Below are positions 1-6,652 of a DNA stretch of 8,781 nucleotides, in pieces. Positions within the stretch are counted from its first letter, which is position 1; every line of letters starts with the position of its first letter. A program made the translations under genes and the position numbers. Origin of the DNA: Bacteroidota bacterium (GTDB lineage Bacteria; Bacteroidota; Bacteroidia; Bacteroidales; Prolixibacteraceae); assembly GCA_023393265.1 (NCBI GenBank), contig JAEWME010000349.1, positions 1 to 8,781 of the forward strand, read 5' to 3'. The notes below the pieces were generated by a model. The model saw only the letters and a list, made by a program, of their open reading frames with translations. It searched no databases and was not told the origin of the DNA.

Positions 1-17
1 GTGGGTTATTGCGCGAT

Positions 18-1406
18 ATGAAAAGAAATTCCATTGGCTTCGTTATTATCATGGCTACCATTTCGGTGGTTGGTATTTTGCTGATTCAGTTTTTCTTCCT
101 GAAGAACTCCTACGACATCAGTGAACGCCAATTTCACCAACTGACAACCAGCGCGCTGCGAAGTGTCGCCATCAGGATTAATGATTATAATGCCAAAGTT
201 TACGGACATCAGGAAAAACCAACCGAGAGCTGCCAGGTTGAGCAAATCTCGAATAATTACTACGTTGTCAATGTCAATGATGTGATTGATCCTGAGTTGC
301 TGGAGCATTTTCTGCGCGACGAGTTTCACCGGAGAAACCTGAATGTAAGTTACGAGTATGCCATTTACGACTGCAATTCGCAGCGGATGGTTTATGGGAA
401 TACAGTAAAAAGAGATTCCATTGCGTTGGCAAATGAAGTTAAGCAGAAAAATGCTGACACCACAGTCTGTAGCGACGAGGAACTGATATACGACCGTCAG
501 TTTGAGAAAGCTCATAAAAAACAGGATAAAAAGAAGAAGGTTTGCAATTTGCCCACCTGCGAGAAATATACCTATTATTTTGGGGTGCATTTTCCCGACA
601 GGTCTCAGTTTTACAATACCAGAATCATGACCTGGTATTTCATGAATGGCATTTTGTTTTTCGTGGTTGTTTTCTTTGGATATGCGCTGTATGTTATCAT
701 CAAACAAAAACAACTGAGCGAGATTCAGAAAAATTTCATCAATAACCTGACACACGAATTTAAAACACCGATCGCCTCAATCGAACTCGCCTCGAAAGTG
801 CTTGCCAACCCCAAGATATGCGAACAGCCCGAACGGCTGGCTGAATATGTCAGGATTGTTGGGCAGCAAAACAAACGACTTTCAGCCCATGTAGAAAAGC
901 TGCTGCAAATGGCCACCATCGAGAAAACAAGGCTTCAGTTAAATATTGAAAAGATTGATTTGATCGGCTTTATGGATGAGGCGGTTCAGGAATTCAGGAA
1001 TAGCCAGAACGGTCGTGAATATGAAATCAGGATCGAAACTTCGCTTACCGAAGCTTTTATTTTGGCTGATAAGCTCCACTTTTCGAACCTCATTTTCAAT
1101 ATTCTCGACAATGCAATTAAATATTGCGCGGTCAATCCTGAAATTATCATCAGGATTGAAAAGGGGAAAAACGATTTTATCATTTCGTTTGACGACAATG
1201 GAATTGGCATTCCGAAGCAGGACCGCAAAAAGATTTTTCAGCGTTTTTACCGCGTCCCGACAGGCAATGTACACGACGTGAAAGGTTTTGGCCTGGGTCT
1301 CGACTATGTGCTGAAAATTGTACGGCGACATGGTTGGCGAATTAAAGTGATCGAGAATTCGCGGAAAGGAAGTACCTTTATCCTTGAAATAAAGAAATCA
1401 ATCTGA
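18..1406 (+). CDS. Membrane sensor histidine kinase (two-component system)
   Basis: Inner-membrane sensor kinase of 462 residues that would autophosphorylate on histidine and pass the phosphate to the regulator encoded next door. Two hydrophobic segments (about residues 5-28 and 209-228) enclose a periplasmic sensor region of roughly 180 residues. This region matches no domain I recognise and contains five cysteines, including a CNLPTC pair just before the second membrane segment. The HisKA H-box reads THEFKTPIAS with the phospho-accepting His near 246. The HATPase domain has an N-box (NILDNAIKY, about 361-369), G1 (DNGIGIP, about 393-399), an F-box-like IFQRFYRV and G2 (GFGLGL, about 423-428), so all catalytic boxes are intact. 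I chose the ATG at 18; a TTG at 9 is in frame but weaker, and the promoter lies outside the window. The kinase-then-regulator order resembles Bacteroides RprX/RprY, but assignment to that pair is inference. Confidence 0.95.
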   Translation: MKRNSIGFVIIMATISVVGILLIQFFFLKNSYDISERQFHQLTTSALRSVAIRINDYNAKVYGHQEKPTESCQVEQISNNYYVVNVNDVIDPELLEHFLRDEFHRRNLNVSYEYAIYDCNSQRMVYGNTVKRDSIALANEVKQKNADTTVCSDEELIYDRQFEKAHKKQDKKKKVCNLPTCEKYTYYFGVHFPDRSQFYNTRIMTWYFMNGILFFVVVFFGYALYVIIKQKQLSEIQKNFINNLTHEFKTPIASIELASKVLANPKICEQPERLAEYVRIVGQQNKRLSAHVEKLLQMATIEKTRLQLNIEKIDLIGFMDEAVQEFRNSQNGREYEIRIETSLTEAFILADKLHFSNLIFNILDNAIKYCAVNPEIIIRIEKGKNDFIISFDDNGIGIPKQDRKKIFQRFYRVPTGNVHDVKGFGLGLDYVLKIVRRHGWRIKVIENSRKGSTFILEIKKSI

Positions 1407-1407
1407 A

Positions 1408-2124
1408 ATGAATTACTCAGGCGAAAAAATTTTGCTGGTTGAAGACGACCAAACGCTAAACTTCATTATAAAGGATAACCTTGAGCAAACCGGGTTTCGG
1501 GTTACCTCGACTGCCGATGGCGAAGCCGGGCTGAAAGCATTTAAATCGGAAAAGTTTGCACTTTGCCTGTTCGATGTAATGCTTCCTAAAAAAGATGGAT
1601 TCACGCTTGCCAAAGAAATTCGGTTGATCGATGACCATGTGCCGATTATTTTTCTCACGGCACGCTCGATGACAGAAGACCGCATCGCTGGCCTTACCCT
1701 TGGAGGCGATGACTATATCACGAAACCTTTCAGCATGGAAGAGCTGATCCTGAAAATTGGTATTTTCCTGAAACGGACACTTCATTCTCAGTCGTCGGGA
1801 AGCGACAAAATTAAGTACCGGGTTGGCAAGTTTAACTTTTATTTCGACAGCCTGATTCTTGAAACGGACGAAGAACGTAAAACACTTACATACAAGGAAG
1901 CCGAATTGCTTCGGTACTTTTGTGATAACCCGAACAAGGTGCTTAGCCGGTCGGATATTTTAATCCAGGTTTGGGGTTCCGACGATTATTACCTGGGGCG
2001 CAGCCTCGATGTGTTTATTTCGCGTCTGCGAAAATACCTCAGTAGCGACGACGAAATTAAGATCCTGAATTTGCATGGGATCGGGTTTCGGTTCAACGCC
2101 GAGATCACTAAAAACCAGCTTTAA
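1408..2124 (+). CDS. OmpR/PhoB-family response regulator
   Basis: Cytoplasmic DNA-binding regulator of 238 residues, almost certainly the partner of the upstream kinase, because only one base separates the kinase stop from this ATG. The receiver domain covers about residues 6-122: acidic pocket E12-D13-D14, phospho-accepting D56 in the strand LCLFDVMLP, switch threonine T84 (LTAR) and K106 in the ITKPFS loop. After a short Ser/Gly-rich linker, a winged-helix Trans_reg_C domain covers about 137-232. It shows the YKEAELLRYF helix, the recognition-helix signature RSLDVFISRLRKYL and the terminal hairpin HGIGFRF. Length and motif order are standard for the family. The target genes are unknown; the adjoining TauE/SafE gene is one candidate. 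Confidence 0.96.
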   Translation: MNYSGEKILLVEDDQTLNFIIKDNLEQTGFRVTSTADGEAGLKAFKSEKFALCLFDVMLPKKDGFTLAKEIRLIDDHVPIIFLTARSMTEDRIAGLTLGGDDYITKPFSMEELILKIGIFLKRTLHSQSSGSDKIKYRVGKFNFYFDSLILETDEERKTLTYKEAELLRYFCDNPNKVLSRSDILIQVWGSDDYYLGRSLDVFISRLRKYLSSDDEIKILNLHGIGFRFNAEITKNQL

Positions 2125-2141
2125 ACATTTAGCTGCATTCG

Positions 2142-2510
2142 ATGACGATTTCTCAGATACTGATTTTGGCTGTTATTGGATTTATGGCCGGTGCTTTTAG
2201 CGGCACGTTTGGTGTTGGCGGTGCCATTATCGTTATCCCGTCGCTCGTTTTTCTGCTCGGGATTTCGCAGCACGAAGCGCAAGGCACCTCGCTGGCATTT
2301 ATGATTCCACCTGTTACCCTGATGGCTGCCATTACTTATTGGAAAAATGGATATGTCAACTGGCGGTTCGCTTTGATTTTATCTGTGACATTTGTTTTAG
2401 GTTCTCTCCTGGGTTCGAAGATTTCGCTGCAAATGGATGATAAACTTCTGCGGAAAATATTTGGCGGGGTGATGCTTCTGGTAGCCCTGAAAATTATCTT
2501 CACGAAATAG
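2142..2510 (+). CDS. Half-size TauE/SafE (TSUP) family membrane protein
   Basis: Small polytopic membrane protein of 122 residues with about four hydrophobic segments. The N-terminus carries the TSUP signature GFMAGAFSGTFGVGGAIIVIP (residues 13-33), normally found at the start of each repeat in TauE/SafE transporters, which move sulfite, sulfonates or other anions. The C-terminal stretch DDKLLRKIFGGVMLLVALKII is also typical of the end of a repeat. Family members usually run about 240-270 residues with two inverted repeats. This one has a single repeat and stops cleanly, so a working transporter would probably need to be a dimer. It starts 17 bases after the regulator stop with no visible promoter between, suggesting co-transcription with the two-component genes. 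Substrate cannot be predicted. Confidence 0.85.
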   Translation: MTISQILILAVIGFMAGAFSGTFGVGGAIIVIPSLVFLLGISQHEAQGTSLAFMIPPVTLMAAITYWKNGYVNWRFALILSVTFVLGSLLGSKISLQMDDKLLRKIFGGVMLLVALKIIFTK

Positions 2511-2540
2511 TCGGATATCCCTTTAGGTTTTACCGTTCGC

Positions 2541-2555
2541 GGAACTGCTTGTTCC
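2541..2555. repeat. Short hairpin after the TauE/SafE gene
   Basis: GGAAC and GTTCC form a 5-bp stem around TGCTT, about 30 bases past the stop codon. No T-run follows, so it is at best a weak transcript-end structure. Confidence 0.3.
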
Positions 2556-2614
2556 ATCTGCAAAGCGGTCATCTGAAAACATCATTGATCCGGTTTTCCT
2601 GAACGTTCGGTTTG

Positions 2615-2649
2615 TTTCAGGATCCAATATTAAATATCAGATCCTGAAA
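2615..2649. terminator. 35-bp near-perfect palindrome between convergent genes (possible bidirectional terminator)
   Basis: The arms TTTCAGGATC (2615-2624) and GATCCTGAAA (2640-2649) are perfectly complementary. The 15-base centre is itself self-complementary (ATATT, A, AATAT) apart from a symmetrical CA/CA mismatch. The palindrome sits between the plus-strand TauE/SafE gene and the minus-strand phosphofructokinase gene, where a shared terminator would be expected. There is no strong T-run on either side, so a protein-binding operator or other structural role is also possible. Confidence 0.55.
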
Positions 2650-2703
2650 TAAATTGGGGATGACTTTATTCCTGTTGGGGTACTTTTCAGGACGCCGTTT
2701 TTC

Positions 2704-3735
2704 TTACATATCTCCGAACGACACACCCATCTTTCTCGCTTTATGTACCAATGGATGATTGGGATCGACCAAACGAAGCTTTCCGCCAACTTCTTCGAGC
2801 GGGACAGTCGTCAGTTCTGTCTTTCTCAGGGCTACCATTGTTCCAAACCTTTCCTGAGCAATACATTCAGCGGCATAAGCCCCGTAACGGGTGGCCAGAA
2901 TCCGGTCCATGGGCGACGGGCTTCCACCGCGCTGGGTATATCCTAAAACCGTTTCGCGTGCTTCGGCATCAACGCGCGCCTGTATTTCGTCGGCCAGATA
3001 GCGGGCTGCCGACAAACTTTTCGGGTGCTCAATTCCTTCGGCAACTACTACAATCGTGTATGGTTTGTTGTTGTCGTAGCGGTTTTGGATGCGGGCACAA
3101 ACATTTTCAATCGAATATGGAATTTCAGGAATAAGGATGATGTCGCCACCACCGGCCATTCCGGCATAAAGGGCAATCCATCCGGCATTATGTCCCATTA
3201 CTTCCACAATCATCACCCGGCCATGCGAGTTAGCGGTGCTGTGCAGGCGGTCGACTGCTTCGGTGGCGATGTTTACAGCCGAGTCGAAACCAAAAGTCAT
3301 GTCGGTTCCCCAAACGTCGTTGTCGATTGTTTTCGGGATCCCGATCACATTCAGTCCAATCCTGGAAAGCAAATGCGCTGTTTTCATGGTACCATTTCCG
3401 CCAATGCAAACCAGCGCATCCAGCCCGAGGTCTTTATAGTTTTTCTTGATGAGATCGGGTTTGTCGTTGTCCTCTTCAGTAACAATCTTGAATGGTTTCT
3501 CGCGCGAAGTGCCAATAATTGTTCCGCCCAGCGTGAGAATACCCGAAAGGTCTTTTTCCTTCAGTTCGACATATTGCTTATGAATCAACCCGGTGTATCC
3601 CGACGAGAACCCGATTACTTCCATTCCATACTCCACAATGGCAGTTTTGCCAACTCCCCTGATTGCAGCATTCAGTCCAGGACAATCGCCTCCGGCTGTT
3701 AAAATTCCAATTTTTCTAACTTTTTTCTGACTCAT
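2704..3735 (-). CDS. pfkA: 6-phosphofructokinase, group III-like
   Basis: Cytosolic glycolytic enzyme of 343 residues that phosphorylates fructose 6-phosphate to fructose 1,6-bisphosphate. Visible landmarks are the N-terminal loop GILTAGGDCPGLNAAIRG, the nucleotide/phosphoryl-donor loop GGNGT (112-116), the catalytic segment PKTIDND (134-140, catalytic base Asp 138), SHGR and EVMGHNAGW in the substrate region, and YTQRGGSPSPMDR (266-278). In the donor loop, Gly occupies the position (E. coli 104) associated with ATP use, where PPi enzymes carry Asp. The following segment, however, has Lys (PKTIDND) where classical ATP enzymes have Gly. This mixture is typical of the mixed-substrate group III clade; ATP is the likelier donor, by inference. 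I chose the ATG at 3735 because the motif-bearing protein starts MSQKKVRKIG; an in-frame TTG at 3762 would add nine unremarkable residues. Confidence 0.95.
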   Translation of the reverse strand: MSQKKVRKIGILTAGGDCPGLNAAIRGVGKTAIVEYGMEVIGFSSGYTGLIHKQYVELKEKDLSGILTLGGTIIGTSREKPFKIVTEEDNDKPDLIKKNYKDLGLDALVCIGGNGTMKTAHLLSRIGLNVIGIPKTIDNDVWGTDMTFGFDSAVNIATEAVDRLHSTANSHGRVMIVEVMGHNAGWIALYAGMAGGGDIILIPEIPYSIENVCARIQNRYDNNKPYTIVVVAEGIEHPKSLSAARYLADEIQARVDAEARETVLGYTQRGGSPSPMDRILATRYGAYAAECIAQERFGTMVALRKTELTTVPLEEVGGKLRLVDPNHPLVHKARKMGVSFGDM

Positions 3736-3793
3736 AATCAATTCATTTATGAGATTAAACAAATAACTCGAAAACTTACCGAAATTATAAAAA

Positions 3794-3820
3794 CAAATTT
3801 ATTTCAGGCATATAAAACAA
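3794..3820 (-). promoter_or_regulatory. Bacteroidota-type promoter for pfkA
   Basis: On the minus strand TAAATTTG (3794-3801) matches the Bacteroidota -7 consensus TAnnTTTG. A TTG (3818-3820) lies 16 bases upstream, slightly closer than the usual spacing for the -33 element. Transcription would start about 50 bases before the chosen ATG. Confidence 0.45.
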
Positions 3821-3861
3821 TGCGCTTAACGAATAAACAACATTCATTTACTTCATTACGT

Positions 3862-3886
3862 TTTGCTGAAGATTTTTATAACTTTG
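3862..3886 (+). promoter_or_regulatory. Bacteroidota-type promoter for the DUF1080 lipoprotein gene
   Basis: TAACTTTG at 3879-3886 is an exact match to the -7 consensus TAnnTTTG. The nearest upstream TTTG (3862-3865) is only 13 bases away, shorter than usual, so the -33 element is weak or absent. The predicted start leaves a leader of roughly 45-50 bases before the ATG at 3940. Confidence 0.5.
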
Positions 3887-3939
3887 TGACTCATTCGCAA
3901 AAACCACATTAAATTTTTAATAAACTAAAATTCTGCACA

Positions 3940-4731
3940 ATGAAAAAAATTTATTCACTCTTCTTAGCCGGGACACTGATTTTTGCTGTTTCGTGCCAAA
4001 GTGGCCAGAAAAAAGCCGGTGAAAAAACCGCTGAAGCAACAACCGAAACGCCCGAACTAAATAAGCTCACCCAGGAAGAAACTAACAACGGATGGGTACT
4101 TCTGTTCGATGGCACTACCTCGAACGGTTGGAGAGGATACAATAAAACAGATTTCCCTAAAGGCTGGGAAGTTGTTGACGGAACCCTGCACTGCATTGGA
4201 ACCGGCACCGGAGAAGCAGGCGCTGAAAATGGCGGTGACATTCTTTACGACAAAAAATTCAAGAATTTTGACCTGAAGCTGGAATGGAAAATTTCGAAAG
4301 GCGGAAATTCGGGAATCTTCTTCCTCGGACAGGAAGTTCCGGAATGGCCGGTTTGGAAAACTGCTCCTGAAATGCAGGTACTCGACAATGCCAATCACCC
4401 GGACGCCATGCTCGGAACCGACGGAAACCGTCAGGCTGGTTCGTTGTACGACCTGATTCCGGCCAAACCACAAAATTCGAAACCTTTTGGCGAATGGAAT
4501 ACTGCTGAAATTATCTGCTACAAAGGCACTGTTGTTTTCAAACAGAACGGCGAAAAAGTACTCGAATTCCACTTGTGGACAGAAGACTGGAAGAACCTGG
4601 TTAAAAACAGCAAGTTTCCGGAGCTGAACCCCAACTGGGCTGAAGTTGCCAGCGAAGGTTACATCGCGCTTCAGGACCACGGCGACGATGTTTGGTACCG
4701 CAACATCAAGATAAAAGAAATGAATTTCTAA
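3940..4731 (+). CDS. DUF1080 (3-keto-disaccharide hydrolase-like) lipoprotein
   Basis: Exported lipoprotein of 263 residues. A lysine-rich start, a hydrophobic segment and the lipobox AVSC predict signal peptidase II cleavage before Cys 19; a polar Lys/Glu/Thr-rich linker follows to about residue 45. The rest is one DUF1080 domain with a concanavalin-like jelly-roll fold. Landmarks are GWVLLFDGTTSNGW (51-64), the GGDILYDKKFKNFDLKLEW strand pair, GGNSGIFF (121-128), EMQVLDN (144-150), SLYDLIPA (168-175), GEWNTAEI (184-191) and IALQDHGDDVWYRNIKIKE (242-260). Family members include hydrolases of 3-keto sugars and glycosides and often act with oxidoreductases in envelope sugar breakdown. No such partner is nearby, and the gene appears monocistronic, with its own promoter box and a strong terminator. 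Substrate is unknown. Confidence 0.92.
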   Translation: MKKIYSLFLAGTLIFAVSCQSGQKKAGEKTAEATTETPELNKLTQEETNNGWVLLFDGTTSNGWRGYNKTDFPKGWEVVDGTLHCIGTGTGEAGAENGGDILYDKKFKNFDLKLEWKISKGGNSGIFFLGQEVPEWPVWKTAPEMQVLDNANHPDAMLGTDGNRQAGSLYDLIPAKPQNSKPFGEWNTAEIICYKGTVVFKQNGEKVLEFHLWTEDWKNLVKNSKFPELNPNWAEVASEGYIALQDHGDDVWYRNIKIKEMNF

Positions 4732-4740
4732 GATACTGAA

Positions 4741-4767
4741 AGCCTCCTGAAAAGGGGGCTTTTTTTA
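4741..4767 (+). terminator. Rho-independent terminator of the DUF1080 gene
   Basis: AGCCTCC (4741-4747) pairs with GGGGGCT (4754-4760), with one T-G wobble, around the loop TGAAAA. A run of seven T follows. It lies nine bases past the stop codon. Confidence 0.92.
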
Positions 4768-4780
4768 TGCTGTTGTTTGA

Positions 4781-4921
4781 GCCGGATTATAATAAGGCCT
4801 GCTCCGAAATGCTGTCCGTCACATGAATGTGACGGCAAAGGATATTGATGGCTTCAATCGGCTGAGTGCCCTTATATCCTTTGCCGTTTGGCTTTAGCCA
4901 ACGGATAGAAATTAATCCGGC
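4781..4921. repeat. Nested palindromic unit, REP/BIME-like
   Basis: Four stem-loops are nested or adjacent in 141 bases. The outer arms are GCCGGATTA (4781-4789) and TAATCCGGC (4913-4921). Inside are CCGTCACAT/ATGTGACGG (4816-4824 and 4827-4835, two-base loop), the 14-bp arms ACGGCAAAGGATAT (4832-4845) and ATATCCTTTGCCGT (4874-4887), and CCGTTTGGC-TTTA-GCCAACGG (4884-4904) with one bulged T. Adjacent stems share bases, so they must compete or alternate. The layout resembles REP/BIME elements mobilised by REP-associated tyrosine transposases, but no such transposase is in view, so the assignment is inference. Confidence 0.55.
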
Positions 4922-5046
4922 AATACGAACAAAATATTTACACGGCAGGCTCCAAATTCGGAAAAACTTATGCCAACCGACTGTTTCCGGCGGTAAAGAC
5001 GAAAGGGAAAAGCGAACCGGATGATGAAACGGATCAACCAGCCTGA

Positions 5047-5292
5047 GAAATTTCGCGAAACGAGAAAAAGCCTCTAAACGGCTTCGAGAAATGTCGCGAA
5101 GCCGTTTAGACAGTTTTTCGCATCCGAAGAAAATTCCGGAAGGGAGAAAAACGGATTTTTACTCCTCAAGAAATTTCTCGAAGCCGGAAAAAGCATTTTT
5201 CTGTCCTGAAGAAATTTCTTGAAACGAGAAAAACCGTCTAAAACCCGAATAGAAATTTCGTGAGGCCAAAAAGACGGCTAAAACGGAAAAAC
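5047..5292. repeat. Six-unit degenerate tandem repeat, 41-bp period
   Basis: Units start at 5047, 5088, 5129, 5170, 5211 and 5252, every 41 bases, and align without gaps. Each starts with GAAATTTC or a one- or two-base variant (GAAATGTC in unit 2, GAAAATTC in unit 3). Most continue with a GAA-containing segment and an A-rich tract near positions 17-23. Units 1 and 5 share GAAACGAGAAAAA at the same offset. The period is not a multiple of three, so this is not a protein repeat. The decay of the copies suggests an old array. Confidence 0.8.
5073..5110. repeat. 14-bp perfect inverted repeat inside the 41-bp array
   Basis: TCTAAACGGCTTCG (5073-5086) and CGAAGCCGTTTAGA (5097-5110) flank a ten-base loop and straddle repeat units 1 and 2. 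CAGTTTTT follows on the plus strand, and GGCTTTTT follows on the minus strand, so the structure could terminate transcripts in both directions. Confidence 0.6.
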
Positions 5293-5517
5293 AAAAATTG
5301 TGGACGATGGACATACAAATCGGGTGACCCGGCAAGAGTGATCGTCCGGATTTGTTGTTAGGGAGAACTTTAGCAGGTATAAAAACATAAAAAAAAGAGG
5401 GATAATGGCATTGTTATTCAAACATAACTCCGTAATTTTAAACAAACAACACGCGGCACTCTGAACCTGCTTTTAAAGAGCATGAAACTGTTCACATAGC
5501 CAGATAACCGGCGAATT

Positions 5518-5557
5518 CGCGCCCCGCATTTGGGCGCGACATAAGGGCGCAAGCCCT
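5518..5557. repeat. Two consecutive GC-rich hairpins
   Basis: CGCGCCC (5518-5524) pairs with GGGCGCG (5532-5538) around a seven-base loop. Five bases later AGGGC (5544-5548) and GCCCT (5553-5557) close a GCAA loop, which on the plus strand is a GNRA tetraloop. They lie about 80-115 bases before the left cassette boundary and could belong to a decayed recombination site or a structured RNA. Neither is proven. Confidence 0.5.
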
Positions 5558-5634
5558 GAAATTGTCCGCGCAACTGTTTTTTACCGGAATAAGCAACAAG
5601 CGAAAAAGTACTATAAACTTGTTGATATTTACTA

Positions 5635-5650
5635 GTTAGCAACAATTATA
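5635..5650 (+). other. Left cassette boundary (GTT recombination box)
   Basis: GTTAGCAAC (5635-5643) is followed by AATTATA, the same constant tail at the same offset as at the next cassette boundary (6985-7000). The expected cut lies between G5635 and T5636. Its nonamer is an exact reverse complement of the nonamer ending cassette 1 (6867-6875). The sequence to its left lacks the GTAGCT box seen left of the second boundary. It could therefore be an attI-like simple site or the right end of a decayed attC. Confidence 0.6.
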
Positions 5651-5662
5651 AAAAACCTAAAT

Positions 5663-6652
5663 ATGACACTTCAAGAAATACTAGAAAATTTGCCCAAAGT
5701 CAAAGCCAATAGAAATTATTGGTTTGTTCGAACAAGCAGTGGAGACTACTATGAATCATTTGTTAAAGGGAACTTCATTGCAATTGGATGGAACTCAATT
5801 ACACTTGAGGAAATAGCAAATGGAAATACAGGAAATGACACTGGAATTCAAATTTTAAAAGAAATTGTCAAACGCAAATTCCCGGAAGAACAAAGACCCG
5901 GACATACTGCAAAACAACTATTAAAATTTGCATATTCTATTAAGAAAAACGACATAGTTCTGATTCCTAGTGAAAACTCTGAATATATTACATTTGGAGA
6001 AGTAAAAGAATCGCCAAGCTACAATAGTTTAGACTCAAAAGGCGGTTGCTTATTTGCTAAACGGAAAAAAGTCAAATGGCTGAATACCATTAGTAGAAAT
6101 AAATTAGACCCCAATCTTTATCGTTTAATGTTTTCACATCACACAATTTCAGAAGCTGATGAATATGCTGCACACATAGATAAAGAAATAAGTTCCTTTT
6201 TTATTAAAGGTGACAGAGCACATATGGTTCTTGAGGTTCAAACATCTGATCAAATTAAGGCAAAAGACCTTTTTCAACTTGGACTTTTACCCTTGGATAT
6301 ATTTGATGAATTTTGTGCCGAGGAAAACTTGGAATACAATTCAGATGACTTCAATGTTAAACTAGATGTTCAATCTCCTGGCTTTATTGAGATTTCAGGG
6401 TTAGCTATTGGGGGAATTGTTCTATTGGGTATTATTTTAATTGCTGTTGCTGGCGGAGGGTTTGACATCAAGTACAAAGACGATTTAACAGTTGGATTAA
6501 AATCGGATGGGATAATTGAAAAGGTCAGACGATTTCTGAAAACAAAGAATAATATTAGGACAAAAAAAGAGTTGTTAGAGAAACACATGAAAGATTTAAA
6601 CATTAAAGACCCTAAAGAGTTAATAGATATACTAAAGCAACTTGACAAGTGA
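5663..6652 (+). CDS. PUA/EVE-like domain protein with one transmembrane segment
   Basis: Protein of 329 residues that I cannot name. Residues about 18-150 (YWFVRTSSGDYYESFVKGNFIAIGW at the start, then KKNDIVLIPSENSEYITFGEV and KVKWL) resemble the PUA/EVE-like N-terminal domain of Mrr-type restriction endonucleases (COG4127-like). That domain is a candidate sensor of modified nucleic acid or nucleotides. A middle region (about 185-240, AHMVLEVQTSDQIKAKDLF then VQSPGFIEISG) leads into a single strong membrane helix (about 244-263) ending in GGGF. The polar helical tail (270-329) shows no nuclease motif. A membrane-anchored sensor-effector, possibly defensive, is my inference. The ATG at 5663 is 27 bases inside the cassette boundary and has no Shine-Dalgarno sequence. 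A near-match to the -7 box (TAAACTTG, 5614-5621) lies outside the cassette. Confidence 0.75.
   Translation: MTLQEILENLPKVKANRNYWFVRTSSGDYYESFVKGNFIAIGWNSITLEEIANGNTGNDTGIQILKEIVKRKFPEEQRPGHTAKQLLKFAYSIKKNDIVLIPSENSEYITFGEVKESPSYNSLDSKGGCLFAKRKKVKWLNTISRNKLDPNLYRLMFSHHTISEADEYAAHIDKEISSFFIKGDRAHMVLEVQTSDQIKAKDLFQLGLLPLDIFDEFCAEENLEYNSDDFNVKLDVQSPGFIEISGLAIGGIVLLGIILIAVAGGGFDIKYKDDLTVGLKSDGIIEKVRRFLKTKNNIRTKKELLEKHMKDLNIKDPKELIDILKQLDK

Larger units (their letters stand above)
4768..5635. other. Structured intergenic region without a credible gene
   Basis: I find no convincing coding sequence in these 868 bases. The longest open frame is a 75-codon antisense one (5418-5645) that runs through GC-rich hairpins and resembles nothing I know. 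The region holds a nested palindromic block, a 41-bp-period tandem repeat and two GC-rich hairpins, each listed separately. I see nothing further in 4922-5046 or 5293-5517 except a small palindrome (CGGGTGACCCG) near 5322. Confidence 0.7.

Noticed and set aside
6..755. Long antisense open frame opposite the histidine kinase
   Set aside because: It is a shadow of the kinase gene, which has all expected motifs on the plus strand; the antisense product resembles no family.
3736..3762. N-terminal extension of phosphofructokinase from a TTG codon
   Set aside because: The extra nine residues are not part of the conserved enzyme, and a normal ATG follows right before the conserved start.
5047..5292. 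CRISPR array
   Set aside because: The whole 41-base unit is degenerate and tandem, with no identical repeats, no unique spacers and no cas genes.
5405..5464. 19-codon plus-strand open frame after a purine-rich GAGGGA stretch
   Set aside because: Despite the Shine-Dalgarno-like sequence it is too short and featureless; such sites are not the rule in Bacteroidota.
5418..5645. Minus-strand open frame of 75 codons
   Set aside because: It runs through GC-rich hairpins and across the cassette boundary, has no recognisable domain and has no ribosome-binding context.
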